Part shown: piece by piece, positions 7,603 to 15,802 of the stretch
Numbering within the stretch: the stretch's first letter is position 1
How the letters are laid out: each line of letters opens with the position of its first letter
Assembly (NCBI GenBank): GCA_947463105.1
Contig: CANHSD010000002.1
Span: forward strand, 1-28,408
Source of the DNA: Chitinophagaceae bacterium
GTDB taxonomy: Bacteria > Bacteroidota > Bacteroidia > Chitinophagales > Chitinophagaceae
Length of the DNA stretch: 28,408 nucleotides
Reading direction: 5' to 3'
Translations under genes and position numbers: made by a program
The notes under the pieces: generated by a model
Databases searched by the model: none
The model's input: only the letters and a program-made list of their open reading frames with translations
Told to the model about the DNA's origin: nothing

Positions 7603-8928
7603 ATGGATTCATTAAAAAAGCGGTTTAAGGCAAAATCAGACCTGGTTGGTGCAGAGATCAAACAAATGCTCAAGGAACATGGCAACAAGGTCATCGGAGA
7701 AGTGACGCTGTCCCAGGTTTACCAAGGGATGCGTGGCATCACAGGTTTGGTCACTGAAACTTCCTTGCTGGATGCCAATGAAGGAATTCGTTTTCGTGGA
7801 CATTCTATTCCTGAATTGAAACAAAAATTGCCAGCTGTCGAAGGTGGGTCTGAACCACTTCCTGAGGGTCTTTTTCATCTGATGTTGTTGGGCGAACTCC
7901 CTTCCGCAGAAGAAGCTGAAATCATTACCTCAACTTTGCAACGACGGTCTCATGTTCCAAACTATGTTTTTGACTCTATAGAGGCATTACCTGTTTCTAC
8001 GCACCCAATGACAATGTTTGTGATCGCCATCATGGCCTTGCAAAATGGAAGTCATTTTGCCAAAGCCTATGCATCTGGCATGAACAAGAAAGATTATTGG
8101 GATGCTACCTTTGATGATACCCTCGATCTGATTGCCCGTCTGCCAAGGATTGCAGCCTATATTTACAGAAGAAAGTACAGGGATGGCCACCATATTGAAC
8201 CCAATGGATTGCTGGACTGGTCTGGTAATTTTGCCCATATGATGGGATATGATGACGAAGGGTTTAAGGAATTGATGCGGTTGTACATGACCATTCATGC
8301 AGATCATGAGGGTGGAAATGTTTCTGCCCATACAACCCATCTGGTTGGTTCTGCACTCAGTGATCCATTCCTCAGCTTTGCTGCAGGCATGAATGGACTT
8401 GCCGGACCATTGCACGGATTGGCCAATCAAGAAGTGATCAAGTGGATTTTCGAAATGCGTGAAAAGCTCGGTGTTGAGCTTCCTTCAAAAGAAGAAATTG
8501 CAGAATATGTGAAAAAGACTTTGTCTGAGGGCAAAGTCGTTCCTGGATATGGTCATGCTGTGTTGAGGAAAACCGATCCAAGGTTTACTGCACAAATGGA
8601 ATTTGGTAAAAAGCACATGCCCAATGATCCATTGGTGCAGACCGTTTGGTCAATCTATGAAACAGTGCCAGAAATTTTGAGCGCCTTGGGAAAGGTGAAA
8701 AATCCATGGCCAAATGTAGATGCGCACAGTGGCGCATTGCTCGTTCATTACGGCATGGTCGAATATGAATTCTATACTGTTTTATTTGGCGTAAGCAGAT
8801 CTTTGGGTGTATTGGCCAGTCTTTGTTGGGACAGGGCCCTTGGAATGCCACTCGAGAGGCCTAAATCTGTCACCACAACGTTGGTAAAGGAATGGCTTGA
8901 CGGCAAGGACAATATTTGGGGTGACTAA
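7603..8928 (+). CDS. gltA: citrate synthase, mitochondrial (eukaryotic-like) type
   Basis: It condenses acetyl-CoA and oxaloacetate to citrate at the entry of the TCA cycle. I chose the ATG at 7603 (441 aa), since an upstream extension to 7534 adds a non-homologous segment. Catalytic residues are visible as H271 (GPLHGLANQ), H318 (GYGHAVLRKTDPRF) and D373 (NVDAHSG), with spacing nearly identical to pig H274/H320/D375. Long stretches match animal mitochondrial citrate synthase rather than E. coli GltA, for example GMRGITGLVTETS, EGIRFRGHSIPE, HADHEGGNVSAHT and LVGSALSDP. It should therefore be a dimer without the NADH-sensitive hexameric arrangement of E. coli, which is inference from the family. 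It ends 19 bp from the convergent regulator at 8948. Confidence 0.95.
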   Translation: MDSLKKRFKAKSDLVGAEIKQMLKEHGNKVIGEVTLSQVYQGMRGITGLVTETSLLDANEGIRFRGHSIPELKQKLPAVEGGSEPLPEGLFHLMLLGELPSAEEAEIITSTLQRRSHVPNYVFDSIEALPVSTHPMTMFVIAIMALQNGSHFAKAYASGMNKKDYWDATFDDTLDLIARLPRIAAYIYRRKYRDGHHIEPNGLLDWSGNFAHMMGYDDEGFKELMRLYMTIHADHEGGNVSAHTTHLVGSALSDPFLSFAAGMNGLAGPLHGLANQEVIKWIFEMREKLGVELPSKEEIAEYVKKTLSEGKVVPGYGHAVLRKTDPRFTAQMEFGKKHMPNDPLVQTVWSIYETVPEILSALGKVKNPWPNVDAHSGALLVHYGMVEYEFYTVLFGVSRSLGVLASLCWDRALGMPLERPKSVTTTLVKEWLDGKDNIWGD

Positions 8929-8947
8929 TTTTAGTTAAGACAAGCGC

Positions 8948-9589
8948 TTAAAGATCCATGAAGGATTCATTGATGTACTTCACCAGAGACAATGAATTTT
9001 TCAGGTCAAGTTTCTTTAGGATTCTGGCCCTATGGGTTTCTACAGTTCTTGGTGACAGAAACAAAGACTCAGCAATTTCCTTGTTGGTACTGCCATTTTT
9101 GATCAATTTAATGATCTCGATTTCCCTTTCTGTCAACTTACTCAGTTTGTTGTCGTCTTCATCTATCAGCAATTGATTGGTAATATTCCTTTGTATTTCA
9201 GCGCAGATGTATTTTTCTCCTTTCATCACAGCACGGATAGCATCATACATTTCCACCTTGCTGGAGTTCTTGGTTACGTAGCCAGATGCACCATTTCTGA
9301 TCATTTTTTTTGCAAATGATGGCTGGTTGTGCATAGATACACCGATGATTTTGGTGCCTGGGGCCAATTTCTTGATCATTTTTGTGGCCTCAATACCAGA
9401 AAAAGGATTGATATTGATGTCAAGAATGGCGATATCAGGTTTTACGTCTGTTATTTCGTCAACCAGGCTTTTTGTATTGTCATAAACTTTTACGACCTCA
9501 AACTCTGGATCCATGTTGATCAGGGTGGCCCAGGTTTCAGCAATCAGCAAGTGGTCATCAGCAATGATAATTCGGATCTTTTTGGTCAT
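8948..9589 (-). CDS. NarL/FixJ-type response regulator of the H-NOX/HNOBA operon
   Basis: This 213-aa protein is the likely transcriptional output of the heme sensor pathway. The REC domain has D11/D12, phosphoacceptor D57 (IAILDININPFSG), a serine in place of the usual threonine (GVSMHN) and lysine in YVTKNS. The C-terminal LuxR HTH is canonical (LTEREIEIIKLIKNGSTNKE, LSPRTVETHRARILKKL). Its ATG overlaps the kinase stop as ATGA (9586-9589), so it is almost certainly cognate. Among the five stand-alone regulators it has the most standard DNA-recognition helix. The targets are unknown, but the palindrome near 13550 upstream of the operon is an obvious candidate. Confidence 0.93.
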   Translation of the reverse strand: MTKKIRIIIADDHLLIAETWATLINMDPEFEVVKVYDNTKSLVDEITDVKPDIAILDININPFSGIEATKMIKKLAPGTKIIGVSMHNQPSFAKKMIRNGASGYVTKNSSKVEMYDAIRAVMKGEKYICAEIQRNITNQLLIDEDDNKLSKLTEREIEIIKLIKNGSTNKEIAESLFLSPRTVETHRARILKKLDLKNSLSLVKYINESFMDL

Positions 9590-12500
9590 AAAGTTAATTC
9601 AAATGGTAAATTAATGAATACTTCGTTTCCTTCTCCAGGTTTGGTTTTTATTTTAACATCCCCGCCATAGAACTCAACGCGGGCAAGAATACTTTTCAGG
9701 CCAATTCCTTTCTTGACCGTAGCCATTTCGAATCCAATGCCATTGTCTTTGTAGAGCATCTGCATTCCCTTCTTGTTTTGTTCAATGTTGATGTCTACTC
9801 TATCCGCATTTGCATATTTAAATGTATTGCTGCTCAGCTCCTGCAATACCCGGAACATCATGATTTTGTGCTCATGCAGGAATTTTTCCGGATCCTTTCC
9901 CTTGTAAATCTTGAGTTTGAAAGAAGGCTTCGGTATAATAGAATAACTTCCAATCAGTTCAATTACAGCCTCCCTAAAGCCCAGGTCTTTTATGGCAGGA
10001 GGGGCAAGGTTCCTTGAAAGTCTTCTGACTTCTTCTATGGTTTTTTTGATGGTTGATTGTGCTTTATCAATATCTTCTCCACTGATCGTTTCCTTTTCTT
10101 TGAGGATATTGAAATAAACACTGATATATGCCAACATCTGGCCAACCCCATCATGGAGGTCTCTGCCAATAACATCCCTTTGTTCTTCTTCAGCTTGTAG
10201 CCTGGCCTCCATCAACTCTTTCTCCTTTTGAACACTTTCAAAAAGGATCTTGGTTTCCAGGTCCCGGATTTCCGTTACATCCCAATGGATTCCTATTGAG
10301 CCACGGACCTTGCCTTTCATGTCAAATGTAGGAGCACCACTGATAACCCAAGTAGCCAGATCGCCATTCTTTTTCTTTATCCTTATCTCATAAAGACCTT
10401 CTTTGCCGTGTTGACGATTACGGCGTTCCTGTAGGTTGATCTCTTTTTCTGATAGTTCGATAAGCAAAATATGGTCGGCCTTGTTTCCCAGCAAATCATC
10501 CTGAGAATAACCTGAAATCCTTTCAAAAGAAGGGTTGACATAGAGAATCCTTTCCTCATTGTCCACTTCCATGATGCCAAGGTTCATGTTTGAAAAGAGG
10601 TTTCTGTATTTTGCCTCATTCTCGATCACCATCGTCTGTGCCATGTATTGTTCGTTGATGTCACGAACGTGAATGAGCAATTTGTCTCCTCCAAGTTCAT
10701 CTTCACTGATATTGCTGTATACTGCCTCAACCCATTTTAACTCTTTCTGATTGTCTTGCATTTGAAAGCTCAATGCACGTTGTATTCCCAGATGATTTTG
10801 TGAAAAGTCTTGAATACTGATATTGCTATCTTCTGCCTGGAGGCTGAAAAAAGATTTTCCGACAGTTTGCTTTTCTGTATAACCAAGAATCCTCTTGATT
10901 GATGGTGATACATATTCAATAATGCCATCCTTGTTGATAAGAAAGATGATGTCTGCAGATTTGTTCGATATCATCTCATATTTCCTTTTCTCTTCCTCCA
11001 GGGTAAAGAACATTTTTCGCTCTGAAGTGATGTCGAAAGCGGTACCAATATAGCCAAGGAATTCATTTTCGTGCGTATAACGGGGTACAGCCATTTCGTA
11101 CACCCAACGGTATTCTCCATCTTTATTTTTTACAAGGTATTGCATCTCGCATTTTTGTTTAGCAAGGAGATGCAACATCCATTCATCAATGGCAGTTTTT
11201 CTGTGTTCTGGGTGTACAACCTCCGCAAACACTGATTGGTCTGGAATATTCTTGAGGTCGAATCCAAAAAAATCACGCGATGCCTGATTGGTGTAGGTGA
11301 CTTTATTGTCTTGGCCGGAAACCCAAATCATCACAGGCATTGATTCTGTTATGAGTTGAAAACGTTCTTCAGATTCACGAATCTGATTCCTATAGGTTTC
11401 GCTTGCTGTGATGTCGGTCAATCTTCCGGAGATTACCTCATCATTCAAGTTTGAGTCAAATTTTATCTTGCCTTCTTCCAGTATCCACCTGATCTGGCCA
11501 GACAATTTGTTTTTAACTTTGTACCGTACCGTAATGCTGCCGTTGAGGCGAAACTCATGCATGGCATCATCATACACTTTCTTGAATTCATCAAGGATAC
11601 AATCCCTTTTTTCTTCCCAAACATCTCCTGCCTTGGGATTGAATCCCATAAACAACGGCCACCTTGAGGTGAAAAAGTTCTTTGTTTTATTTTTTTGGTA
11701 AATAAGGTAATAAACATCGTTTGTTGACTCAAGAAAATTGTTCAACTTATTAAAGTTATCATTTGCCTTTTGCTCAGTTTCTATCCTGTCGGTGATGTCT
11801 GACCCATATACGTTATACTCTTCGCTTTCTTGTCTTTTGATGATTTTGAATGAATAATTTCTATCATTGGCAATCAAATCAATCGTTTTGTGGTTTTCCC
11901 TGGGGGTTACCTGTAGAATATGCTCCCAAAAGTTATTGATGTTGAAGATTTTACCGTCATAAATTACATTTGAAATAGACCTGGCATTGTTGTTGTTGAA
12001 CAAAATCTTACCATCAAAATCGATACGGAAAATTGGGTTGGGGTTCTCATTAGGGAAAGAGGCAAGATTTCTGATTTCTTCAATATTTTTTAATCTTTCA
12101 GTGATATTCCTGATTACACAAATTATTTGTGTAGTGTTTTTGGTGATGTTGATGACAGGCGACAAAGAAATACTGATGCCTATTTTTTGCTGTTGCTTTG
12201 ATAGAATATAAGTTGTGAAATTCTTTGATTTACCTGTGCTGATGATCTCCGTAATCTCTTTTTTGATATCAATCCCGTCTGCATCTAAAAAAAGGTCCTG
12301 AAACTGAAGCCCAATCATTTCTGAGGGTTCATATCCCAGTATTGCCCTCGAGCTTGGGGATGATTTTTGAATGAGGCCACTGCTGTGCAGGTTTAGAAAA
12401 AGGTCAGAAGAGTGATTGATGATGGTGAGTTCTTGCTTTAATTTTTCTAGGTCTTCTTGTTCGTTTTTCAACACAGATTTCATCTGCTGGATATCGAAAA

Positions 12501-12912
12501 TGGCATCATATGCAGGGAAATCTGAATAGGTTAGCCCCAGCTCAAGCAATTTCTCATGTTCTTCTGCCCAGAGGGATCCGAAGAAAACAATATGGTTTTG
12601 CTGATCCCTGTATTCGAATTGTCCTTTGAGGATGGTATTGTTCAACCCATGGATTCCGATCAATACAAATTTTGAAGCAATTGATTTTAGGTATTCAAAA
12701 TCAGGATGGGTATTGGATTTTGGCTTGATGATGAAAAAACTGCCGTGGAATGCATTGTTTGAAGCAGTGCTGTAGGAGAAAATTTTTTGGAGCGATGGTC
12801 CTTTTTTGATGATGGACATGCCTTCATCCACAATGAAATAGAATGGGAAAAGCCGATCTATCTCAGTCAATTGAGCTGTAGGATTTGTATCGTCAGGATT
12901 TACTTCTCCCAT
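9586..12912 (-). CDS. HNOBA-PAS(x6)-HisKA_3 histidine kinase, predicted NO-signalling kinase
   Basis: This 1108-aa soluble kinase has no membrane segment. Residues about 18-165 match the HNOBA domain: LFPFYFIVDEG, the LKGQ segment, then GLTYSDFPAYDA and a coiled helix (about 143-165). This is the same order as the PAS-like domain of soluble guanylate cyclase (FPFHIIFD, LRLKGQ, GLYLSDIPLHDA). Six PAS units follow at about 165-280, 285-385, 395-505, 515-640, 645-760 and 765-885. The phosphoacceptor is H920 in GRDLHDGVGQML. HATPase_c occupies about 1010-1105 (N-box ELSSNTFKYA, G-box DNGIGF). The start overlaps the H-NOX gene by 13 bp and the end overlaps the regulator by ATGA. I infer that H-NOX docks on HNOBA and controls kinase activity. 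The extra PAS domains may sense further cues or transmit the signal. Confidence 0.9.
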   Translation of the reverse strand: MGEVNPDDTNPTAQLTEIDRLFPFYFIVDEGMSIIKKGPSLQKIFSYSTASNNAFHGSFFIIKPKSNTHPDFEYLKSIASKFVLIGIHGLNNTILKGQFEYRDQQNHIVFFGSLWAEEHEKLLELGLTYSDFPAYDAIFDIQQMKSVLKNEQEDLEKLKQELTIINHSSDLFLNLHSSGLIQKSSPSSRAILGYEPSEMIGLQFQDLFLDADGIDIKKEITEIISTGKSKNFTTYILSKQQQKIGISISLSPVINITKNTTQIICVIRNITERLKNIEEIRNLASFPNENPNPIFRIDFDGKILFNNNNARSISNVIYDGKIFNINNFWEHILQVTPRENHKTIDLIANDRNYSFKIIKRQESEEYNVYGSDITDRIETEQKANDNFNKLNNFLESTNDVYYLIYQKNKTKNFFTSRWPLFMGFNPKAGDVWEEKRDCILDEFKKVYDDAMHEFRLNGSITVRYKVKNKLSGQIRWILEEGKIKFDSNLNDEVISGRLTDITASETYRNQIRESEERFQLITESMPVMIWVSGQDNKVTYTNQASRDFFGFDLKNIPDQSVFAEVVHPEHRKTAIDEWMLHLLAKQKCEMQYLVKNKDGEYRWVYEMAVPRYTHENEFLGYIGTAFDITSERKMFFTLEEEKRKYEMISNKSADIIFLINKDGIIEYVSPSIKRILGYTEKQTVGKSFFSLQAEDSNISIQDFSQNHLGIQRALSFQMQDNQKELKWVEAVYSNISEDELGGDKLLIHVRDINEQYMAQTMVIENEAKYRNLFSNMNLGIMEVDNEERILYVNPSFERISGYSQDDLLGNKADHILLIELSEKEINLQERRNRQHGKEGLYEIRIKKKNGDLATWVISGAPTFDMKGKVRGSIGIHWDVTEIRDLETKILFESVQKEKELMEARLQAEEEQRDVIGRDLHDGVGQMLAYISVYFNILKEKETISGEDIDKAQSTIKKTIEEVRRLSRNLAPPAIKDLGFREAVIELIGSYSIIPKPSFKLKIYKGKDPEKFLHEHKIMMFRVLQELSSNTFKYANADRVDINIEQNKKGMQMLYKDNGIGFEMATVKKGIGLKSILARVEFYGGDVKIKTKPGEGNEVFINLPFELTL

Positions 12913-13451
12913 ATGATCCTGAATAGGTCATGGTCAAGATCGCTATTTATTTTTTCAGATTCTAGCTGAACCAGGACGCCTTGTTCCTTGAACATTTTAA
13001 CAATGCCATGGAGCATTCCCTCCATCATGGCTGTCAGTCCGGGACGATTTGAATGATATTCAACCAACATGGAATCACCATCCATCCGAACTTTGAATTC
13101 AGGCGCAACAAGCTCAGGGTAAGTCAAATAAACACGGTTGTGAAAGTTTGGCAGGTTTAACATGAATTCTTTGAAGTTCAAACCTCCTGAAGCCATCATG
13201 GAGGGATATTTTTTTAGGGAAATTTCCAGGATCCAAAATTCCCCAAACATCTTTAAAACCGTATTTAGGTCAGTTTGCAGCACTTCGGAAACCGCAGCCG
13301 CCAGTCTGTAAGTATATTCATCATCATAGACCTGATGATTCTGAAACTCATGCACATCAATCTTGCTTTTTGCAATGATTTTTAACCAGGTTTCTTCTCC
13401 AAAATCTTTAACCACGAGGTCTTGAATCGATTGATTGATAATGCCGTACAT
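12900..13451 (-). CDS. stand-alone H-NOX (HNOB) heme nitric oxide sensor
   Basis: This 183-aa heme-binding gas sensor is homologous to the N-terminal domain of soluble guanylate cyclase. It starts with the family pattern MYGIINQSIQDLVVKDFGEE. The proximal heme ligand is H104 in NLPNFHNRV, and the heme-propionate motif YxSxR is Y132-H-S134-N-R136. At the place of the distal tyrosine of the O2-binding Thermoanaerobacter H-NOX (five residues after the motif arginine) there is A141. This predicts an NO-selective protein that does not hold O2 stably. It is the first gene of the operon, overlapping the HNOBA kinase by 13 bp, so sensor and kinase are made together. Close homologues are known in other bacteria as regulators of kinases or cyclases. 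The partner here is unusual in also carrying HNOBA. Confidence 0.93.
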   Translation of the reverse strand: MYGIINQSIQDLVVKDFGEETWLKIIAKSKIDVHEFQNHQVYDDEYTYRLAAAVSEVLQTDLNTVLKMFGEFWILEISLKKYPSMMASGGLNFKEFMLNLPNFHNRVYLTYPELVAPEFKVRMDGDSMLVEYHSNRPGLTAMMEGMLHGIVKMFKEQGVLVQLESEKINSDLDHDLFRIIWEK

Positions 13452-13549
13452 GTAAATGTGTTATTAGATATAAATCTACTCAATATTCAATCGTTCGCTA
13501 AAACAGCTTGATTGTTTTTTCTTTCCAAGGCGTAATATCCATCATTTTG

Positions 13550-13569
13550 ATTACGTATTAATACGTAAT
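13550..13569. promoter_or_regulatory. perfect 20-bp palindrome upstream of the H-NOX operon
   Basis: ATTACGTATTAATACGTAAT is self-complementary over its whole length. A further CGTAATATC copy lies at 13531-13539, repeating the right flank (13564-13572). It sits 99 bp upstream of the H-NOX start and 20 bp beyond the end of proline dehydrogenase. It lacks GC and a T-run, so an operator fits better than a terminator. Confidence 0.5.
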
Positions 13570-13588
13570 ATCAATTTTAAGGATTCTA

Positions 13589-14824
13589 TCAGATTTTTCT
13601 TCTGGTCAATTCGCGCTTGATGAGTTCAAGTTCTCTTCCTGTTTGACCAGAAACGGAACTGTTTTCCTGTGCCCTTCTCATCAAATACGGAATCACCTCA
13701 TGAACAGGGCCAAAGGGGAGGTATTTTGAAACGTTGTATCCTGCATCTGCAAGATTGAAGGTAAGGTTATCGCTCATGCCATAGAGCTGTGAGAAATGCA
13801 GGTGAAGATGGGATGGCGAAAGTTCTTTAGATCCGGATTCATTTGCAGCCAATAGGTTGCTTTTCTCATTATGGCTGGCAATGATGATGGACACCCTCTC
13901 AATTTTTGACATACAAATGCGGACTGCTGCATCATAGTCCCTGTCTGTTGACTCCTTGTCGGGTTGGATGGGAGAGAGATAGCCCATATCCTCAGCCCTT
14001 GCCCTTTCTTTTTCCATATAAGCCCCTCTGACAAGCTTGAGCCCTGCAACATATCCTGACTTTTCAGCTACTTCAAGGGCATCAGTAAGGTATGATAAAC
14101 GATCTGAGCGATAGAGTTGAATGGTATTGTAGACCACAACTTTTCCAAGATTGAACTGTTCCATCATCAGGGTAGCCACTGCATCTATTCCGTCTTGAAT
14201 CCAGGATTCTTCAGCATCAATCATGATCCCAATGCCGGCATCCGATGCTGCCTGGCATAATCTCTTGGTTCTGGTGATGAGCTTTTCCCATTGGGCCTTC
14301 TCTTCATCGCTCAGTTGCTCAAACTTGATGTTAAACCGGGTGTGCAAAGGATCGGTGGAGTTTGACAAGAGGGTAGTATCCAGTTTCTCGAGCAATGAAG
14401 TGGAAATCAGACCCGTTATTTTGATGCTGATGAAGGGTATGTTTTTTCTTGTTGCAGCAAATTGAATGACCTTGATGAAATAATTGGCTTCTGCCTCATA
14501 TTTGTCTTCGTTGCCTTCTCCTCCTTCAACTCCATAATCCAGAATGACCTGAACGTTAAATTGTTCCAGTAATTCAGCAACAGTAACTGTTTCTTCAAGG
14601 GATTCACCCCCCACAAATTGCCTGAACAAGGTATTTTTGATCATCCCTTTGACGGGAAGACCTGATTTGATGGCCCATGGAGTGATTTTTGTTCCCAGTT
14701 TTACCAAGGGGGCAAACTGCATGGCTGAAAATAAAAAACGAGCCCTTTTCAGGTCACGATCAGTTTTATAGGCAAAGGCTTTTTCAGTATTATTGAAATT
14801 GATCTGCAGTGCTGGATTCGACAT
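13589..14824 (-). CDS. proline dehydrogenase (FAD, monofunctional)
   Basis: It oxidises L-proline to pyrroline-5-carboxylate, passing electrons to the respiratory chain through FAD. The ATG at 14824 gives 411 aa beginning MSNPALQINFNNTEKAF, the usual start of Bacteroidota homologues. An earlier in-frame ATG (14896) lies inside the upstream regulator gene and would add an unrelated segment. Visible PutA-type barrel segments are ILDYGVEGGEG, IMIDAEESWIQDGIDAV, the lysine-containing LKLVRGAYMEKERARAE, and near the C-terminus YLPFGPVHEVIPYLMRRAQE, which carries the paired arginines that bind the proline carboxylate. No P5C dehydrogenase domain is fused. It lies downstream of the regulator at 14880 in the same direction with a 55-bp gap, so the regulator might be co-transcribed with it. 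Confidence 0.93.
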   Translation of the reverse strand: MSNPALQINFNNTEKAFAYKTDRDLKRARFLFSAMQFAPLVKLGTKITPWAIKSGLPVKGMIKNTLFRQFVGGESLEETVTVAELLEQFNVQVILDYGVEGGEGNEDKYEAEANYFIKVIQFAATRKNIPFISIKITGLISTSLLEKLDTTLLSNSTDPLHTRFNIKFEQLSDEEKAQWEKLITRTKRLCQAASDAGIGIMIDAEESWIQDGIDAVATLMMEQFNLGKVVVYNTIQLYRSDRLSYLTDALEVAEKSGYVAGLKLVRGAYMEKERARAEDMGYLSPIQPDKESTDRDYDAAVRICMSKIERVSIIIASHNEKSNLLAANESGSKELSPSHLHLHFSQLYGMSDNLTFNLADAGYNVSKYLPFGPVHEVIPYLMRRAQENSSVSGQTGRELELIKRELTRRKI

Positions 14825-14879
14825 GTGGCAAGGACTTGAATGGCGGCAAATATACAGCGAATTTGATGTTGACAGTTGC

Positions 14880-15518
14880 TCAGTCTTTGCTTTCATTCAT
14901 GATTTTGGACAAAAGCGCTGACTTAGAATGGATGTTGAGCTTTTTATAGATATTCTTCAGGTGATAATTGATGGTATAAGTAGTCACATAAAGTGTGTCA
15001 GACATTTGCTTGTAGCTGTACCCTTTTCCTACCAAGGTAACGATCTCTTTTTCCCTCATGGTAAGTACATCTTTGAAACTGGATTCCTTTTTGGACTGAA
15101 TACTATTGATGACTTTGCTGATGGACATGTCATCAATATATGCACCTGTTTTGCTTATTTTATTGATGATTTCTATGAGGTGGTTGAGCTGAGCCGTTTT
15201 TAATGCATATCCTGAAGCGCCCTGTTTTAGGCAGTTGATAATCAGTGAGTCTTCATTATGAGCAGTGAGCATGATAATTTTGGCAGCTGGGAACTTATCC
15301 TTGAGGTATGTAATGCCGTCAAGTCCTGATTCCAAGGGAAGGAAGATGTCTAGAAAGATGATATCAGGTGATAGGTTGGATTTCTCATTGATCTGCTCTC
15401 TGGCCTCTTCCATTGAAACACAGGAAAAAACCACAGTAATGCCTTCTGAACTGTTAAGGTAGTCCCTAAAGCTTTTTAGTAAAAAAATATTATCCTCTAT
15501 GATACCGATTCTGGTCAT
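14880..15518 (-). CDS. NarL/FixJ-type response regulator
   Basis: This 212-aa regulator has a REC domain with acidic pair E8/D9 (GIIEDN), phosphoacceptor D57 (IIFLDIFLPLESG), threonine in IMLTAHNE and lysine in YALKTAQ. The LuxR HTH (LTMREKEIVTLVGKGYSYKQ, TTYTINYHLKNIYKKL) ends with a short tail. It belongs to a different subgroup from the regulators at 1261, 1917 and 4332, with another recognition helix and a GYALK loop. It is divergent from the hybrid kinase at 15803 across a 284-bp spacer, which makes the pair a plausible phosphorelay. Proline dehydrogenase follows downstream on the same strand. Neither link is proven. Confidence 0.92.
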   Translation of the reverse strand: MTRIGIIEDNIFLLKSFRDYLNSSEGITVVFSCVSMEEAREQINEKSNLSPDIIFLDIFLPLESGLDGITYLKDKFPAAKIIMLTAHNEDSLIINCLKQGASGYALKTAQLNHLIEIINKISKTGAYIDDMSISKVINSIQSKKESSFKDVLTMREKEIVTLVGKGYSYKQMSDTLYVTTYTINYHLKNIYKKLNIHSKSALLSKIMNESKD

Positions 15519-15591
15519 AATCTAGCTATCATGTTCAAGTTAATCTTGATTATTATTTTTTTTGATGATGGGGGCAGTAAATTTCTGATTA

Positions 15592-15619
15592 ACTACTAAA
15601 AATGACTAAATATAGTAGT
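15592..15619. promoter_or_regulatory. inverted repeat in the divergent regulator/hybrid-kinase spacer
   Basis: ACTACTA (15592-15598) and TAGTAGT (15613-15619) are perfectly complementary with a 14-bp spacer, one helical turn and a half between arm centres. The 284-bp spacer (15519-15802) is otherwise AT-rich with T- and A-tracts. No exact TAnnTTTG box was found in it. Confidence 0.3.
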
Positions 15620-15802
15620 GTCATCTTATTTAAATATTAAGCTTGGTTTATTTTGTTCTATATTTAGTTGGTATAATTGGCAAATTATCAAACAAAAGTA
15701 AAAAAGAGATTTTTCTCATTTTTTTACGTTTTTTTCTTTTTCTAAAAACTTAAAAAAACATAAGATTGTGTTTGAATCCAGCTGATTTACGAAAAAAATA
15801 CC

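Noticed and set aside
8932..8950. TTAAG...CTTAA inverted repeat between citrate synthase and the convergent regulator
   Set aside because: Five AT-rich pairs without a T-run are too weak to call a terminator.
14825..14896. Upstream extension of proline dehydrogenase overlapping the regulator gene
   Set aside because: The extra 24 residues do not match the family, whereas the start at 14824 gives the typical N-terminus.
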